From Staphylococcus piscifermentans (GTDB lineage: Bacteria; Bacillota; Bacilli; Staphylococcales; Staphylococcaceae), in NCBI RefSeq assembly GCF_900186985.1, contig NZ_LT906447.1:1922001-1986000 (forward strand): 64,000 nucleotides of DNA. Direction: 5' to 3'. Under the pieces are notes generated by a model that was not told where the DNA came from, did not search any database, and saw only the letters and a program-made list of their open reading frames with translations. Shown one piece after another: positions 29,805 through 41,963 of this stretch. Both the position numbers and the translations under genes were made by a program. Positions within the stretch are counted from its first letter, which is position 1. Each line of letters begins with the position of its first letter.

Positions 29805-29894
29805 GCACTAGGGGTGTTTCGTAACTGAGATGAAGCAGTTTTGCTTCAAACCCTTTGAACCTGATCTAGCTGAGACTAGCGTAGGAAAGTGCAG
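29805..29894 (+). promoter_or_regulatory. TPP riboswitch (THI element)
   Basis: P1 arms gcact/agtgc (29806-29810, 29889-29893). The conserved CTGAGA is at 29826-29831 and accctttgaacctgatctag at 29851-29870. Classic thiamine pyrophosphate aptamer in front of ykoEDC. A hairpin near 29904-29936 and a terminator at 29950 follow. Confidence 0.95.
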
Positions 29895-29949
29895 GAGATC
29901 TGCCGGCAATTTGGTTAAGGGTTATGCCGGTTTGTTCCGATGCCTATTT

Positions 29950-29984
29950 CACGCAGCTTGCTAGACAAGTTTGTGTGTTTTTTT
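29950..29984 (+). terminator. Riboswitch-controlled terminator
   Basis: Stem cacgca-cttg / caag-tgtgtg (with one G-U) around ctaga, followed by seven T, directly between the TPP aptamer and ykoE. Confidence 0.75.
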
Positions 29985-30007
29985 ATATTTAGGAGGAATT
30001 ATTGATC

Positions 30008-30583
30008 ATGTCAAAAGGACTTAAACTTTCAGATATCTTGGTAACTGTATTAATTGCAGTTATTTTCGCTATCATCTACAACATCTGGAACTTCGTATAC
30101 AAAGCGATGCAAGTGACTGGATTACATCTAGAGGAGCTCTCTTATGGTATGTGGTTTGCGGCAGCAGTCGTAGCTTACCTCATCATCCCTAAACCGGGTA
30201 TTGCCTTACTTGCTGAGTTTGCAGCAGGTGCCGGTGAAACTATCGTCATGGGACGCTTTGATATTGCAACAATCGTTTATGGTTTATTACAAGGTTTAGC
30301 TTGTGAGATTATCTTTGCTATCTTCCGTTATAAATCACGCTCTGTGATGGTCGCAATGCTTGCTGGTTTAGCTGCAGCATTAGTTACTTTCCCTATCGAC
30401 TTCTACTATGGTTATTTAGGCGAAGTAGCTGGCTGGAACTTATTCTTATATGTATTCTTCCGTTGTGTCAGCGGTATTGTGCTTGCAGGTCTCTTCCCTT
30501 ATTACTTAGTGAAAGCGCTCGATAAGACGGGTGTGACGAAATTATTCAGACCTGCTTCTCAAAAAGATTACGATAATTTGTAA
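30008..30583 (+). CDS. ykoE: Thiamine-precursor ECF transporter S component
   Basis: 191 residues from ATG 30008; an upstream TTG at 30002 is also possible because AGGAGG (29991-29996) is five bases from it and eleven from the ATG. Five to six membrane helices, with AEFAAGAGETIVMGRFDIAT in the centre, typical of YkoE. It is the substrate-capture subunit for hydroxymethylpyrimidine or another thiamine precursor. The TPP riboswitch upstream supports this. First gene of ykoE-ykoD-ykoC. Confidence 0.92.
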   Translation: MSKGLKLSDILVTVLIAVIFAIIYNIWNFVYKAMQVTGLHLEELSYGMWFAAAVVAYLIIPKPGIALLAEFAAGAGETIVMGRFDIATIVYGLLQGLACEIIFAIFRYKSRSVMVAMLAGLAAALVTFPIDFYYGYLGEVAGWNLFLYVFFRCVSGIVLAGLFPYYLVKALDKTGVTKLFRPASQKDYDNL

Positions 30584-30595
30584 GGAGAATTTACC

Positions 30596-32005
30596 TTGTT
30601 ACGTGCAAAAAATTTACGACTCAAATATCCAAATGCGCCTGAAAAAACCTTTGATGGATTAGATATCGAAATTCCAGATAAGCAAAAGGTCCTATTATTA
30701 GGACCTTCAGGCTGCGGTAAAAGTACATTGCTGAATGTCTTAAGTGGCATCGTTCCGAATTTAATAGAATTACCGATGAAATATGATGAGTTAGAAGTCG
30801 ATTTAAATAGCGGTGTCATCTTTCAAGATCCAGATACACAATTTTGCATGCCCAAGGTCTATGAAGAACTTGCTTTTGTATTAGAAAACAAGCAAGTACC
30901 GCGCAAAGACATGGATGACTTAATTCAGAAGGCTTTAGCTTCAGTGGATTTAGATGTGGGACCTAAGCAGACTGTACAGAAATTAAGCGGCGGCATGAAA
31001 CAAAAGTTAGCCATTGCAGAAACAGTGCTGCAAGAAGCGGATACCCTCTTCTTAGATGAACCGACAGCTATGTTGGACGTAGATGCGACTGAAGACTTGT
31101 GGAATCACATTAAAGATATGTGGCAAGACCAGACCGTGCTGATTGTAGAGCACAAAGTTGAACACATCTGGGAACATATCGATCGCGTTATTTTAATGAA
31201 TTACGGCGGAGAAATTATTGCAGATGATTCTCCTGATGTGATTTTGCATCAACATGAAGCACTACTGACTGAATACGGCGTGTGGCATCCGCATGCTTGG
31301 GATTATGCTCCTGAAAGCACTTTGTCATCAGAGACTCACATCAAACCTGATTTCCAATTCAGCAATGGTGAGATTGTACGCGGAAAAAAATCACTGATTC
31401 AGGTTCCAGAATTAGCTGTAGGCCCAGGCGAGTGGATTACGATTACTGGAAAAAATGGTGCTGGCAAAACAACGTTGTTGGAATCTATGATGCAGTTAAT
31501 TAAATATCGCGGTAAAATGACTTATCAAGGTCAGCAACTGCATAAGATTAAAGAAGCTGCTCAACATATGTATTTGGTTTATCAAAATCCAGAATTACAA
31601 TTTATTACTAATTCTGTTTACGAAGAAATCTTTATCAACTTTAGTGGCGAAAATGCAAAAGAAGAAACAGAGAAGTTGATAGACTTGTTGAATTTGGAAG
31701 CGGTGCGTGACCACCATCCCTTTGAATTGTCGATGGGACAAAAACGCCGTTTAAGTGTTGCAACAGCTTTAAGTTCTCGAGCTGATATTATTCTATTGGA
31801 TGAACCTACATTCGGTTTAGACAGTCATAATACTTTCAACTTATTATCACTTTTCCAAAAACGTGTGGCACAAGGTCAGACGATTGTCATGGTAACGCAC
31901 GATCCCCATATTATTGAGCGTTACCCTACAAGACGTATTGAGCTAAGAGATCATTTACTATGCGAAGAACAACTATTTGAAACGGCAGGTGAAGACAATG
32001 TATGA
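30596..32005 (+). CDS. ykoD: ECF transporter duplicated ATPase
   Basis: 469 residues with two fused ABC ATPase domains. First: Walker A GPSGCGKS (about 33-40), signature LSGGMKQ. Second: GKNGAGKT (about 286-293), signature LSMGQKR, Walker B IILLDEP. TTG start with AAGGAG eight bases upstream. It supplies both energising subunits of the ECF module with YkoC as the T component. It overlaps ykoC by eight bases. Confidence 0.93.
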   Translation: MLRAKNLRLKYPNAPEKTFDGLDIEIPDKQKVLLLGPSGCGKSTLLNVLSGIVPNLIELPMKYDELEVDLNSGVIFQDPDTQFCMPKVYEELAFVLENKQVPRKDMDDLIQKALASVDLDVGPKQTVQKLSGGMKQKLAIAETVLQEADTLFLDEPTAMLDVDATEDLWNHIKDMWQDQTVLIVEHKVEHIWEHIDRVILMNYGGEIIADDSPDVILHQHEALLTEYGVWHPHAWDYAPESTLSSETHIKPDFQFSNGEIVRGKKSLIQVPELAVGPGEWITITGKNGAGKTTLLESMMQLIKYRGKMTYQGQQLHKIKEAAQHMYLVYQNPELQFITNSVYEEIFINFSGENAKEETEKLIDLLNLEAVRDHHPFELSMGQKRRLSVATALSSRADIILLDEPTFGLDSHNTFNLLSLFQKRVAQGQTIVMVTHDPHIIERYPTRRIELRDHLLCEEQLFETAGEDNV

Positions 32006-32792
32006 GGCATGGAAACGCTATTTCACCTTTGTAGATAATGTAAATATTATTACTAAGTTAGGATTAGGTGTATTCTTATTCTTCTTTGTCATCTTTGTGC
32101 ATAACTTTGATGTCATGATTTACCTGACTTCACTCATGTTGATTTTCTTGCTGGTCTTCGGCGGTATGAAATTTAAAGTGACAGCACTATTCGTACTTTA
32201 TACAATAATTTTCAGTATTGTATCTGCCCTCTTTATGATTTTCTATGGGGACGGAACACATACCTTATTTAAGTTAGGTATCATCAATATCACAACTGAA
32301 AGTTTAGTACGCGGGCTACATTTATCTATGCGTACAGATACAGTGACATTCTTTGGTATTGTGATGGCCTTCACCTCACAAATTGTGATGATCTTCTATA
32401 GCTTGATGCAGCATTTAAAAGTCAAACCTAAAGTAGCTTATGCCTTTATGGCAGCGATTCGTATGGTTCCGCTGATTATTTCATCATTTGTGCAATTGCG
32501 TAAATCATTGAAGATGCGCTATCAAATGGTGGATAAAGCCAACTATCGTGGTTTTGCTCGTATGAAGCATTTAATTATTCCGCTGCTCAGCCAAAATATT
32601 CGCAAAGCGCATCAGCTTTCAGTGGCTATGGAGAAAAAAGGATTCAAAGACGGTCCAAGAACCTATTATTATTACGCACCGTTCAGTTACCGTGATATCC
32701 TCTTTATCCTGTTGTTTGCGGCAATCTTAATTATTGCTGTATTACTAGCACATTATTTACCAATTACAGGAATCACAGACGTTCGCGGTTGA
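31998..32792 (+). CDS. ykoC: ECF transporter transmembrane T component
   Basis: 264 residues from the ATG at 31998 (MYEAWKRYFTF), with AGGTG six bases upstream and an 8-base overlap with ykoD. Five to six helices in CbiQ style. The coupling region with QLSVAMEKKGFKDGPR near residue 210 matches the conserved cytoplasmic helix that contacts the ATPase. It couples YkoD to YkoE. Confidence 0.92.
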   Translation: MYEAWKRYFTFVDNVNIITKLGLGVFLFFFVIFVHNFDVMIYLTSLMLIFLLVFGGMKFKVTALFVLYTIIFSIVSALFMIFYGDGTHTLFKLGIINITTESLVRGLHLSMRTDTVTFFGIVMAFTSQIVMIFYSLMQHLKVKPKVAYAFMAAIRMVPLIISSFVQLRKSLKMRYQMVDKANYRGFARMKHLIIPLLSQNIRKAHQLSVAMEKKGFKDGPRTYYYYAPFSYRDILFILLFAAILIIAVLLAHYLPITGITDVRG

Positions 32793-33018
32793 CGCATCGT
32801 CAATATTTCCTTACAATGCATATCTGGGTTGTGGTAGTCGAGCTGCAACCCATACCAATTTTACATTTTCATTCATCCATATCTTTTCCAGCAGTGAGCG
32901 GTTACCGATTCAGCCGTTTGCTGCTATTTCTTTACCTTAAAATAATTAAAAGTATCGAGCAATTAATGCTATAATAAATATATACTGAATATTCGCACAT
33001 AAACTGGAGGATTTCATT

Positions 33019-33243
33019 ATGAAAAAGAGAAACGATGCATATGATAAGGGCTATCAGCAAGCCGCTAAAGAAATTGATACTATGGCAAAATTGAAAAATA
33101 AAAAGCGACGTTTAAATCGTTATATTAAGAAACGTAAAAGAGCATGGCGTTTCCGCCAGTTATTTAATAAAAGAAGCTCACGTTTTATCGCAGGTTACAA
33201 ACAAGCCTATATTGATATGGCTAAATCAGTTCCAGAAGAGTAA
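33019..33243 (+). CDS. Small basic protein, unknown
   Basis: 74 residues with a central run of Lys/Arg (KKRRLNRYIKKRKRAWRFRQ), strongly basic, beginning MKKRNDAYDKGYQQAAKEI. GGAGG lies about nine bases before the ATG, a TATAAT lies at 32969-32974 and a perfect terminator follows, so it looks like a real single gene. Possibly nucleic-acid or ribosome-binding by charge; no family recognised. Confidence 0.7.
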   Translation: MKKRNDAYDKGYQQAAKEIDTMAKLKNKKRRLNRYIKKRKRAWRFRQLFNKRSSRFIAGYKQAYIDMAKSVPEE

Positions 33244-33269
33244 GGAAGTTTTTGCTTCCTTACTTTTTT
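33240..33269 (+). terminator. Terminator of the small basic gene
   Basis: Perfect 9-bp arms gtaaggaag (33240-33248) / cttccttac (33255-33263), then six T. Confidence 0.9.
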
Positions 33270-33282
33270 GTTTTGACATAGC

Positions 33283-33315
33283 AAAAACAGCCAATACACT
33301 TAGTTTGGCTGTTTT
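33283..33315 (-). terminator. Terminator of the purine operon
   Basis: Arms aaaacagccaa / ttggctgtttt around a 10-base loop, 22 bp past the purD stop; T-run on the minus strand. Confidence 0.85.
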
Positions 33316-33336
33316 AGGAACGAATTTATTATTTTA

Positions 33337-34584
33337 TTACGCTTCGTGTTTAATTGCTTTATCGCTGATATCACGACGATAGAATAAACCTTCGCTATCA
33401 ATTGCATCAGCTTTTTGATAAGCATTCGCTTTAGCTTCACTTACAGTTTTGCCTTCGCCGATAACTAAGATAACACGTCCTCCAGAAGTAACGTAGTCAT
33501 CGCCTTCTTTTTTCAAGCCGCTGACAAATGTTTGACCGTCTAAATCAAAGCCACTGACTTTTACCCCTTTTTCATATGAGCCTGGATAGCCTTTAGATGC
33601 AAGCATAACGCCTACAACCGCTTCATCTTTCCATTGATAATCAATTGGTTTACGTGCTTCCAAATCTAAGATATGCTGCATCAAGCCACTCTCTAAGCGT
33701 GTCAATAACACTTGTGCTTCCGGATCACCGAAACGCGCATTAAATTCAATGACTTTAGGTCCTTCGTCAGTTAAAATTGCACCTATATATAACACGCCGA
33801 AGAATGGATACCCTTCTTCTTGCATGGCTTTCGCTATAGGTTGTGCAATTTCAGCATTCGTACGTTCTAATACGTCTTCAGAAATGTGCGGTACAGGACA
33901 ATATGCACCCATACCTCCTGTATTAGGTCCTTTGTCGCCATCAAATGCACGCTTGTGGTCTTGTGCAATTGTATCAAATGGTACAGCATAATCTCCGTTG
34001 ACGAAGGTCATGACAGAGTACTCTTCACCTTCTAAGAACTCTTCAAAGACTACTTTTCCATCTTCTTCCGGATAAAGTGTTTCTACAGCGTCTATAGCTT
34101 CATCGCGTGTCATCGCAATAATAACACCTTTACCGGCAGCTAAGCCGTCTTTTTTCAAGACTACAGGAATCTTACAGTCTTCAACATATTTTAAAGCTTC
34201 AGACTTAGAATCTACTTCTACATATTCTGCAGTTGGAATACCATATTTTTCCATAATACGTTTTGCAAATGATTTAGAACCTTCAATTTGTGCTGCTTTT
34301 TCACCTGGTCCGAAGACTTTAACACCTGCTTGGCGTAATTTATCTCCTAAACCTTCAGTTAATGGTTGTTCTGGTCCTACTACCGTCCATTCAACATCAT
34401 GGTCTTTTGCAAATTCAACAATTTCATCATGGGCTGTTTCAGCAATTTCACTATGCACTTCAGCAACTGTTTCCATCGCTGCATTACCTGGAATTGCGTA
34501 CACTTGGTCTACAAGTTCAGATTGATTTAATTTATGCGCAAGGACATGTTCTCTGCCCCCGCCGCCGATTACTAATACTTTCAT
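33337..34584 (-). CDS. purD: Phosphoribosylamine-glycine ligase (GARS)
   Basis: 415 residues. [11 protein letters not shown] at the N-terminus, an ATP-grasp domain with [11 protein letters not shown] and the [12 protein letters not shown] metal/ATP site. It joins phosphoribosylamine and glycine to make GAR (step 2 of IMP synthesis). Last gene of the twelve-step purine operon, 24 bp after purH. Confidence 0.96.
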   Translation of the reverse strand: MKVLVIGGGGREHVLAHKLNQSELVDQVYAIPGNAAMETVAEVHSEIAETAHDEIVEFAKDHDVEWTVVGPEQPLTEGLGDKLRQAGVKVFGPGEKAAQIEGSKSFAKRIMEKYGIPTAEYVEVDSKSEALKYVEDCKIPVVLKKDGLAAGKGVIIAMTRDEAIDAVETLYPEEDGKVVFEEFLEGEEYSVMTFVNGDYAVPFDTIAQDHKRAFDGDKGPNTGGMGAYCPVPHISEDVLERTNAEIAQPIAKAMQEEGYPFFGVLYIGAILTDEGPKVIEFNARFGDPEAQVLLTRLESGLMQHILDLEARKPIDYQWKDEAVVGVMLASKGYPGSYEKGVKVSGFDLDGQTFVSGLKKEGDDYVTSGGRVILVIGEGKTVSEAKANAYQKADAIDSEGLFYRRDISDKAIKHEA

Positions 34585-34608
34585 CTTCAGCTTAAACCTC
34601 CTGATACC

Positions 34609-36087
34609 TTAATGTTTGAAGTGGCGTACACCTGTCATTACCATTGCAATGCCGTGTTTGTCTGCCATATCGATAGAGTCTTGATCTTTAATAGATCCGC
34701 CTGGTTGAATAATCGCTTTGATGCCTGATTTAGCTGCTAATTCTACTGTGTCATCCATAGGGAAGAAGCCGTCTGATACAAGTGCTACATTGTCGTTAAT
34801 TTCAATCGCACGTTCAATTGCAATTTCAGCTGAACCTACGCGATTCATTTGACCTGCGCCAATACCAACTGTTTGATGATCATTACTTAAAATGATGGCA
34901 TTACTTTTTACTGAAGGAACGACTTTCCAGCCTAATTCCATAGCTTTCCATTGTTCTTCAGTCGGTTCTGCTTTAGTCACTACTTTCATATCGTCACGAG
35001 AAATTGTTTTTGTATCTTTGTCTTGTACTAAATAACCGCCAGATACAGATACATATTCTTTCTCATCGTGGTCTACTGTCATTTCAACTTCTAGCAAACG
35101 AATATTTTTCTTTTTAGTCAATACTTCTAGCGCTTCTTCAGTAAATGAAGGTGCAATGACTACTTCTAAGAAGATTGAATGTAATTTTTCAGCTAGTTCT
35201 TTGGAAACGGGACGGTTAACTGCTACAATTCCGCCGAAAATAGATTGACTATCTGCATCGTAGGCGTTTTGGAAAGCTTCTTCGATTGAAGATCCTACAC
35301 CTACACCGCAAGGATTCATGTGTTTCACTGCTACAGCAGCAGGTTCTTCGAATTTCTTAGCTAATGCAAGCGTCGCATCTGCATCTTTAATGTTATTGAA
35401 GCTTAATTGTTTACCGTGTAATTGTTTCGCACCTGCAATGGTATTCGACGCATCAGATGTACGTACAAAGTATGCATCTTGCTGTGGATTTTCGCCATAA
35501 CGTAAAGGTTCTTTATTTTCTTTAAAGAAATTAACGATTGCATTGTCGTAATCATTGGTATGTTCAAATACTTTAATCATTAATGATTTGCGGAATGCTT
35601 CATCTAAAGTATCATTTTTGATGTGTTCGATTACCGCATCATAATCAGCAGGATTTACTACAGTAGTGACATGTTTAAAGTTTTTCGCAGCTGCACGCAA
35701 CATTGTTGGTCCGCCGATATCAATATTTTCAATCGCGTCCATTTCAGTTACATCTGGATTAGCAACTGTTTCTTTGAATGGATACAAGTTTACAACGACC
35801 ATGTCAATTAAGTCGATGCCTTTATCTTTCAATTGTTGTAAATGTTCAGGTTTGTCTCTATCTGCTAAAATACCTCCATGCACGGCTGGATGTAATGTTT
35901 TCACACGACCATCCATGATTTCATCAAATTGTGTTAAATCTGATACTGATTTAACTGGCACCCCTGCTTCGTCTAGAGCACGTTTTGTACCGCCAGTTGA
36001 ATATAATTCGTAGTCTAAGCTTACTAATGCTTTAGCAAAGTCTACAATTCCACTTTTATCTGAAACACTTAAAATTACTTTTTTCAT
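34609..36087 (-). CDS. purH: Bifunctional AICAR transformylase/IMP cyclohydrolase
   Basis: 492 residues. The N-terminal MGS-like IMP cyclohydrolase domain (about 1-190; [23 protein letters not shown]) is followed by the AICAR transformylase domain with [10 protein letters not shown] (about 255-264, catalytic Lys-His). It performs the last two steps to IMP using 10-formyl-THF, which FolD in the divergent gene helps make. Confidence 0.96.
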   Translation of the reverse strand: MKKVILSVSDKSGIVDFAKALVSLDYELYSTGGTKRALDEAGVPVKSVSDLTQFDEIMDGRVKTLHPAVHGGILADRDKPEHLQQLKDKGIDLIDMVVVNLYPFKETVANPDVTEMDAIENIDIGGPTMLRAAAKNFKHVTTVVNPADYDAVIEHIKNDTLDEAFRKSLMIKVFEHTNDYDNAIVNFFKENKEPLRYGENPQQDAYFVRTSDASNTIAGAKQLHGKQLSFNNIKDADATLALAKKFEEPAAVAVKHMNPCGVGVGSSIEEAFQNAYDADSQSIFGGIVAVNRPVSKELAEKLHSIFLEVVIAPSFTEEALEVLTKKKNIRLLEVEMTVDHDEKEYVSVSGGYLVQDKDTKTISRDDMKVVTKAEPTEEQWKAMELGWKVVPSVKSNAIILSNDHQTVGIGAGQMNRVGSAEIAIERAIEINDNVALVSDGFFPMDDTVELAAKSGIKAIIQPGGSIKDQDSIDMADKHGIAMVMTGVRHFKH

Positions 36088-36104
36088 TTTAAAAATAGCC
36101 CCTC

Positions 36105-36671
36105 TTATCGAATAATGTTCGCAATGACTTTAGGATATAATTCATATTCTAAGTTCTTAATGCGGTCTTCAAGTTGTTCTTTAGTATCATCTGGATAGAT
36201 GTCACATTGGCTTTGCTCGATAATTTCACCCGTATCCATACCGCTGTCGACAAAATGTACTGTTGTACCTGTGACTTTATCGCCACTGTTATAAGCTTGA
36301 CCAATTGCATCAATGCCTTTATATTTCGGCAATAATGCAGGGTGAATATTTAAAATGCGACCTTCATATGCATCTAATAAATCCGAACCGATTAAACGCA
36401 TATAACCTGCTAAGATAATCCACTCTACTTCTTCTTCTTTTAAATATTGCAGCAATTGCTGCTCATATTCTTGTTTAGAATCAAAGTTTTTAGGAAGTGT
36501 TACATGTACTGGAATATCTAGTTTCTCAGCACGTTCAATCGCATAAGCATCTGCATGATCCACATATAATGCTGTAATTTCAATATTGTCTAATCGTCCA
36601 TCTTGGACACGTTGTGCGATATTTTCAAAATTGCTTCCAGAACCTGAGGCAAAAACTGCTACTTTAGTCAC
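36105..36671 (-). CDS. purN: Phosphoribosylglycinamide formyltransferase
   Basis: 188 residues. [13 protein letters not shown] at the N-terminus; ILAGYMRLI and [12 protein letters not shown] give the catalytic Asn-His, and [13 protein letters not shown] the Asp. Uses 10-formyl-THF to formylate GAR. GTG start overlapping the purM stop by four bases. Confidence 0.96.
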   Translation of the reverse strand: MTKVAVFASGSGSNFENIAQRVQDGRLDNIEITALYVDHADAYAIERAEKLDIPVHVTLPKNFDSKQEYEQQLLQYLKEEEVEWIILAGYMRLIGSDLLDAYEGRILNIHPALLPKYKGIDAIGQAYNSGDKVTGTTVHFVDSGMDTGEIIEQSQCDIYPDDTKEQLEDRIKNLEYELYPKVIANIIR

Positions 36672-37705
36672 GCTTTAACCCCCGTTAATACAATCGGTTC
36701 GTCGCCCGCTTCAACAATTTTACCGATTTGATAAGCATCCACATTTTGTTCTTTCAAAATACGCAATGTTTTTTCAGCTTCTGCTTCATCAACCACTAAT
36801 GTAAAGCCGATACCCATATTGAAGATATTGTACATTTCTTGAGTTTCGATGTTGCCTTCTTTTTGCAGCCAATCAAAAACAGCTGGTGTCGGGAAGGATT
36901 GAACATTGATTTCAGCTGTGACACCTTCAGGCAATGCACGTGGAATATTTTCATAGAATCCGCCACCTGTGATATGTGTCATCGCATGCAATTTCACTTG
37001 TTCTTTTACTGCAAGCACGGGTTTGACATATAAACGTGTCGGTTCCAAGAATGTGTCTAAGTACGTACGTCCGTTAGCAAATTCAGCGTTTAAGTCCACA
37101 CCTGATGTTTTAATCAAATGACGTACTAAACTGTAACCATTTGAGTGAATGCCGCTTGAAGCGAGTCCGATAATGACTTGAGCTGGTTCAACTGACGAAC
37201 CGTCAATGTAGTCATCTTTTTCAACTGCACCTACTGCAAAGCCTGCTAAATCGTATTCACCTTCGTGATACATTTCGCCCATCTCAGCAGTTTCGCCGCC
37301 GATTAAAGCGGTATTTGTTTCTTCACAACCATCGCTGACACCTTTAACAATTTGTTCAATGACTTCAGGTACAACTTTATTCGTTGCGATATAGTCTAAG
37401 AAATAAAGTGGTTCAGCACCTGTTGTTAAAATATCGTTGACACACATTGCGACTGCATCGATGCCGATTGTGTCATGTTTGTCATGATCAATCGCAAGCT
37501 TTAATTTAGTGCCGACGCCGTCAGTACCTGAAACTAAAACTGGTTTCTGCATATTTAATTGTGATAAATCAAATGCTGCACCGAAGCCTCCTAAACCGCC
37601 TAAGACTTCTTTACGCATTGTACGTTGCACATGACTTTTCATACGTTCAACCGCTTCATAACCTGCATGAATATCTACACCTGCATTTTTATATGACTCT
37701 GCCAC
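36668..37705 (-). CDS. purM: Phosphoribosylformylglycinamidine cyclo-ligase
   Basis: 345 residues. [13 protein letters not shown] and [11 protein letters not shown] are the AIRS-family ATP motifs; [15 protein letters not shown] lies in the second domain. Closes the imidazole ring to AIR. GTG start with GAGGAG nine bases upstream, four bases after purF. Confidence 0.96.
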   Translation of the reverse strand: MAESYKNAGVDIHAGYEAVERMKSHVQRTMRKEVLGGLGGFGAAFDLSQLNMQKPVLVSGTDGVGTKLKLAIDHDKHDTIGIDAVAMCVNDILTTGAEPLYFLDYIATNKVVPEVIEQIVKGVSDGCEETNTALIGGETAEMGEMYHEGEYDLAGFAVGAVEKDDYIDGSSVEPAQVIIGLASSGIHSNGYSLVRHLIKTSGVDLNAEFANGRTYLDTFLEPTRLYVKPVLAVKEQVKLHAMTHITGGGFYENIPRALPEGVTAEINVQSFPTPAVFDWLQKEGNIETQEMYNIFNMGIGFTLVVDEAEAEKTLRILKEQNVDAYQIGKIVEAGDEPIVLTGVKA

Positions 37706-37709
37706 AGCT

Positions 37710-39131
37710 TTACACTCCTCTTCTCTTAAGTTCTTTTACTTCTGGTAATTGATGATCGACAATTTCAATTGGATAGTTTCCTGTAAAGCAAGCATCACAT
37801 TCGCCTTTTGAATCAAATTCATGGAATACTTCGTGCATACCTTCTACTGAAAGGTACGTTAATGAATCTGCTCCGATTATTTCTTGCATTTCTTCTACTG
37901 TATGTTGTGCAGCCATTAACTCAGCATGTGTTGACACATCAATACCGTAATAACAAGGATCGATGAGAGGTGGAGAAGAAATACCCATATGTACTTCTTT
38001 CGCTCCTGCTGATTTTAATGCTTTCACAATATACTTACTTGTTGTACCACGCACAATAGAGTCATCAATGACAACCACACGTTTGCCTTCAATGACATCT
38101 CTGATTGGAGAATGTTTCATTCGTACTTGTTTTTCACGAACACTTTGATCAGGTGTAATAAAGGTACGCCCGATATAACGGTTCTTCAATAAACCTTGTT
38201 CATTTGGAATGCCTGTATATTCGGAAAAACCTTTCGCTGCTTGCAATGACGAATCAGGAACACCGATAACAATATCCGCTTCAATTCCCATCTCACTCGC
38301 AAGCTTTTTACCTAAGGCTTTACGCACATTGTAAATAGAATGTTTATGGAATTCTGAATCGGGACGTGCAAAATACACATATTCCATAGAACACATATTG
38401 TGATTGATATTGGTTGAGTAATAATCATAATCGATATCATTTTCGCCGCTGAAAGTAATCAATTCACCTGGTTCGATGTCTCGAATATAAGTTGCACCAA
38501 TGGCTTGAAACGCACAAGTTTCACTTGCGACACAATAGGCGCCGTCTACTTCGCCTAACATCAATGGTCGCACGCCGTTATTATCTCTTACTGCTGCTAA
38601 TTGATCAGTGTTCAGCATGACACAGCTGAATGCACCTTTAACTTGATTTAATGCCGCTTTTTGATTGGTTTTAATGTTAGGTGATTTCCCTCTGATCAAC
38701 AAATGTGCAAGTACTTCTGAATCACTCGTTGTTTGGAACACACTGCCTTCAGATTCTAGTGCATGGCGGATTTGAACTGCATTCGTCAAATTACCATTGT
38801 GGGCTAATCCTAAATCACCTTTTGAATGTTTGAATAAAAATGGTTGTACGTTGGCAATCTCGCTTGCTCCTGTTGTCGCATAACGCACATGTCCGATTGC
38901 ATTTTGATAACCTTGCAATGATTCTAATTGTGCATCTGAAATCGCTTCAGTTAACAAACCCATACCGCGTGCGCCAAACAGCGATTCGCCGTTTGAACAC
39001 ACAATGCCGGCACCTTCTTGGCCACGGTGCTGCAAGCTATGCAGCGCCATGTAAGTCAGCGTGGCTGCATGAGGATGATTCCATATTCCAAAGACTCCAC
39101 ATTCTTCATTTAATCCGCGGATGTCATACAT
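37710..39131 (-). CDS. purF: Amidophosphoribosyltransferase
   Basis: 473 residues from the ATG at 39129-39131 ([12 protein letters not shown]), with AAGGAG ten bases upstream; the propeptide would be removed before the nucleophile Cys11. Class II glutamine amidotransferase domain ([14 protein letters not shown]) plus a phosphoribosyltransferase domain with [13 protein letters not shown] (about 345-357). First committed step, normally feedback-inhibited by purine nucleotides. Overlaps the purL 3' end by 22 bases. Confidence 0.95.
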   Translation of the reverse strand: MYDIRGLNEECGVFGIWNHPHAATLTYMALHSLQHRGQEGAGIVCSNGESLFGARGMGLLTEAISDAQLESLQGYQNAIGHVRYATTGASEIANVQPFLFKHSKGDLGLAHNGNLTNAVQIRHALESEGSVFQTTSDSEVLAHLLIRGKSPNIKTNQKAALNQVKGAFSCVMLNTDQLAAVRDNNGVRPLMLGEVDGAYCVASETCAFQAIGATYIRDIEPGELITFSGENDIDYDYYSTNINHNMCSMEYVYFARPDSEFHKHSIYNVRKALGKKLASEMGIEADIVIGVPDSSLQAAKGFSEYTGIPNEQGLLKNRYIGRTFITPDQSVREKQVRMKHSPIRDVIEGKRVVVIDDSIVRGTTSKYIVKALKSAGAKEVHMGISSPPLIDPCYYGIDVSTHAELMAAQHTVEEMQEIIGADSLTYLSVEGMHEVFHEFDSKGECDACFTGNYPIEIVDHQLPEVKELKRRGV

Positions 39132-41299
39132 TGAGGAATTGCTCCTTCCCAAATTTCGTTTAACGTCGACACGTTGTCTTCTACTGTTGTTTGACCATTT
39201 GTGACTTTGAATTCCTTGTTATCAGTTACTGTTCCGATTTCTTGAGCGTCCGGAATATCTAAAGTTTGTCCATCTTTCACTGCCACAATATAACGCCCTT
39301 GAGATTCACTGAATAATTGTGCATCTGTAACATCTAATTTCACATCTACACCTAAACCGTAGTAAGCACTGAAACGTGCAAGTGTAATCAATAAACCGCC
39401 TTTACCGACAGTTTGTACATGAGAAGCTTTGCCGTCTCTGATTGCTTTTTTAATTGCTTCGCCTTTTGCTACTTCTTCAGATAAATCTAAGGCTTCTGAT
39501 TCATGATTGACTTTGCCATACAATAATTTTTCAAGTTGGCTGCCGCCGAAATCGTTACGTGTTTCACCTACAACATATAATTTATCTCCAGCATGCGGTT
39601 GGAAATCGTTTAAGTAATCAATATCTTCAATTAAGCCGACCATTCCTACTACTGGTGTTGGGAAAATTGAAGTGCCTTTTGTTTCGTTGTATAAAGAAAC
39701 GTTACCAGATACAACTGGTGTTTTAAGTACTTCACACGCTTCTGCCATACCTTTTGTAGAATCAATCAATTGTTGATAGATTTCTTTTTTCTCAGGAGAA
39801 CCATAGTTCAAGCAGTCAGTCATAGCAAGTGGTGTTGCCCCTACTGCAATCAAGTTGCGGTAAGCTTCTGCTACCACCATTTTGCCGCCTTCATACGGTT
39901 GGTTATATACATAACGTGCTTCTCCGTCAATTGTAGAAGCGATGGCTTTGTTAGTACCTTCCACACGTACTACTGACGCTTGCAAACCTGGTTTTACGAT
40001 TGTGTTTGCGCCGACTTGTTGATCATATTGTTCGTATAAGTAACGTTTAGACGCAATAGTTGGATGCGCTAATAATTTCTTGAATACATCATTTACATCT
40101 ACATTGCTGTAATCATTTTTAGAAGTGTTATATTCTTTTTCTTCACCTTCTAAAATATATACAGGCGCTTCATCTGCTAATGGTTCCACAGGAATGTCAG
40201 CATATACTTCGTCGTCATAAGTAAGAACGAAACGATCTGTATCTGTTACTTCTCCGATGACTGCACTGTCTAGTTCGTGTTTATCGAATAAGTCTAAGAA
40301 TTTTTGTTCTGTTCCTTTTTCAACTACTAACAACATACGTTCTTGAGTTTCTGAAAGCATCATTTCATATGGTGAAATACCTTCTTCACGCACAGGCACT
40401 TGATCTAAGCGCATATGCATACCGCTGCCGCCTTTCGCTGCCATTTCAGATGATGAAGATGTTAAACCAGCAGCACCCATATCTTGGATACCGACTAACT
40501 CAGGAAAAGTAATAGCTTCAAGTGTCGCTTCCATTAGTTTTTTACCAACGAATGGGTCACCGATTTGTACAGAAGGTCGTTTGCTTTCACTTTCTTCGCT
40601 TAATTCTTCAGATGCAAAAGTCGCACCATGAATACCGTCGCGTCCTGTTTTCAAACCGACATAAATCACAGAGTTGCCGACACCTTTAGCAGTACCTTTT
40701 TGAATCATATCGTGGTCAATAATACCCACACACATTGCATTGACTAAAGGATTGCCATCATAACGTTCGTCAAATTCAATTTCTCCAGCTGTGGTCGGAA
40801 TTCCGATACAGTTGCCATAACCACCAATACCAGCAACAACACCGCGTGTTAAAGTACGGTTTTGAATTTCGTTTAATTCACCGAAACGTAAACTATTGAG
40901 TAAATTGATTGGACGCGCTCCGATAGATACGATGTCACGGATGATACCGCCGACACCTGTTGCAGCGCCTTGGTAAGGTTCAATCGCTGATGGGTGGTTA
41001 TGTGATTCGACTTTGAATACCACTGCTTGGTCATCGCCGATATCTACCACTCCTGCACCTTCACCAGGTCCCATTAATACGTGTTCGCTTGTTGTCGGGA
41101 ACTGTTTCAAGAAAGGTTTAGAATGTTTATATGAACAGTGCTCACTCCACATTACAGAGAAAATTCCAATTTCAGTAAAGTTCGGTTCTCTTCCTAAAAT
41201 ATCAACCACTTTATCATACTCTGCGTCAGTTAATCCCATGTCGCTGTAAATCTTCTCAGCTTTGATTTCTTCGATACTCGGTTCAATAAACTTAGGCAT
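39110..41299 (-). CDS. purL: Phosphoribosylformylglycinamidine synthase large subunit
   Basis: 729 residues, the small Gram-positive type that needs PurQ and Pur[16 protein letters not shown] with the catalytic His, [20 protein letters not shown] and [14 protein letters not shown] motifs are present. Makes FGAM from FGAR using ammonia passed from PurQ. Overlaps purQ by eight bases. Confidence 0.96.
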   Translation of the reverse strand: MPKFIEPSIEEIKAEKIYSDMGLTDAEYDKVVDILGREPNFTEIGIFSVMWSEHCSYKHSKPFLKQFPTTSEHVLMGPGEGAGVVDIGDDQAVVFKVESHNHPSAIEPYQGAATGVGGIIRDIVSIGARPINLLNSLRFGELNEIQNRTLTRGVVAGIGGYGNCIGIPTTAGEIEFDERYDGNPLVNAMCVGIIDHDMIQKGTAKGVGNSVIYVGLKTGRDGIHGATFASEELSEESESKRPSVQIGDPFVGKKLMEATLEAITFPELVGIQDMGAAGLTSSSSEMAAKGGSGMHMRLDQVPVREEGISPYEMMLSETQERMLLVVEKGTEQKFLDLFDKHELDSAVIGEVTDTDRFVLTYDDEVYADIPVEPLADEAPVYILEGEEKEYNTSKNDYSNVDVNDVFKKLLAHPTIASKRYLYEQYDQQVGANTIVKPGLQASVVRVEGTNKAIASTIDGEARYVYNQPYEGGKMVVAEAYRNLIAVGATPLAMTDCLNYGSPEKKEIYQQLIDSTKGMAEACEVLKTPVVSGNVSLYNETKGTSIFPTPVVGMVGLIEDIDYLNDFQPHAGDKLYVVGETRNDFGGSQLEKLLYGKVNHESEALDLSEEVAKGEAIKKAIRDGKASHVQTVGKGGLLITLARFSAYYGLGVDVKLDVTDAQLFSESQGRYIVAVKDGQTLDIPDAQEIGTVTDNKEFKVTNGQTTVEDNVSTLNEIWEGAIPQCMTSAD

Positions 41300-41963
41300 T
41301 TTGTTCCCTCCAACTATTTACCATTGACTCAAATAATTTCACGCCGTCTTCAGTTCCTAAAATAGATTCCAATGCACGTTCAGGGTGCGGCATCATACCG
41401 CACACATTGCCTTGTTCATTTACAATACCTGCGATATCATCGTAAGAACCGTTCGGATTGTCAGTGTATTTTAAGATGATTTGATTATTTGCTTCTAATG
41501 CTTTATACATTTCTTCTGTACAGTAGTAGTTGCCTTTACCGTGCGCCACTGGGTAAATAACTGTTTCATTCTCAGCATATTCACGTGTAAACGGTGTACG
41601 GTTATTCACTACTTTCAATGCTTCGTTACGACTGACAAATAAATGTGTCTCGTTATGCAATAAAGCACCTGGAAGTAATCCTACCTCTGTTAAGACTTGG
41701 AAACCGTTACAAACACCTAATACTGGTTTACCTTCTGCAGCAAAGCGTTTTACTTCCGAAATAATTGGCGCTACACTTGCCATTGCACCTGAACGTAAGT
41801 AATCTCCGAATGAGAAACCGCCAGGAATCAATACACCGTCGAAGCCTTCTAATGAAGTTTCGCGGTAATCTACATATTCTGCCTCTGCGCCTGTTTTCAA
41901 TGCTGCATTCAACATATCTCTATCACAGTTAGAGCCAGGAAATACTAATACTGCGAATTTCAT
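41292..41963 (-). CDS. purQ: Phosphoribosylformylglycinamidine synthase glutaminase subunit
   Basis: 223 residues. Class I glutamine amidotransferase: [15 protein letters not shown] holds the nucleophile Cys (about residue 86) and [10 protein letters not shown] the His-Glu pair. Supplies ammonia to PurL in the PurLQS complex. Shares one base with the purS stop (TAATG). Confidence 0.96.
   Translation of the reverse strand: MKFAVLVFPGSNCDRDMLNAALKTGAEAEYVDYRETSLEGFDGVLIPGGFSFGDYLRSGAMASVAPIISEVKRFAAEGKPVLGVCNGFQVLTEVGLLPGALLHNETHLFVSRNEALKVVNNRTPFTREYAENETVIYPVAHGKGNYYCTEEMYKALEANNQIILKYTDNPNGSYDDIAGIVNEQGNVCGMMPHPERALESILGTEDGVKLFESMVNSWREQNA

Noticed and set aside
32789..32974. 61-codon plus-strand frame after ykoC
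   Set aside because: Begins at the ykoC stop without ribosome site; sequence not protein-like.
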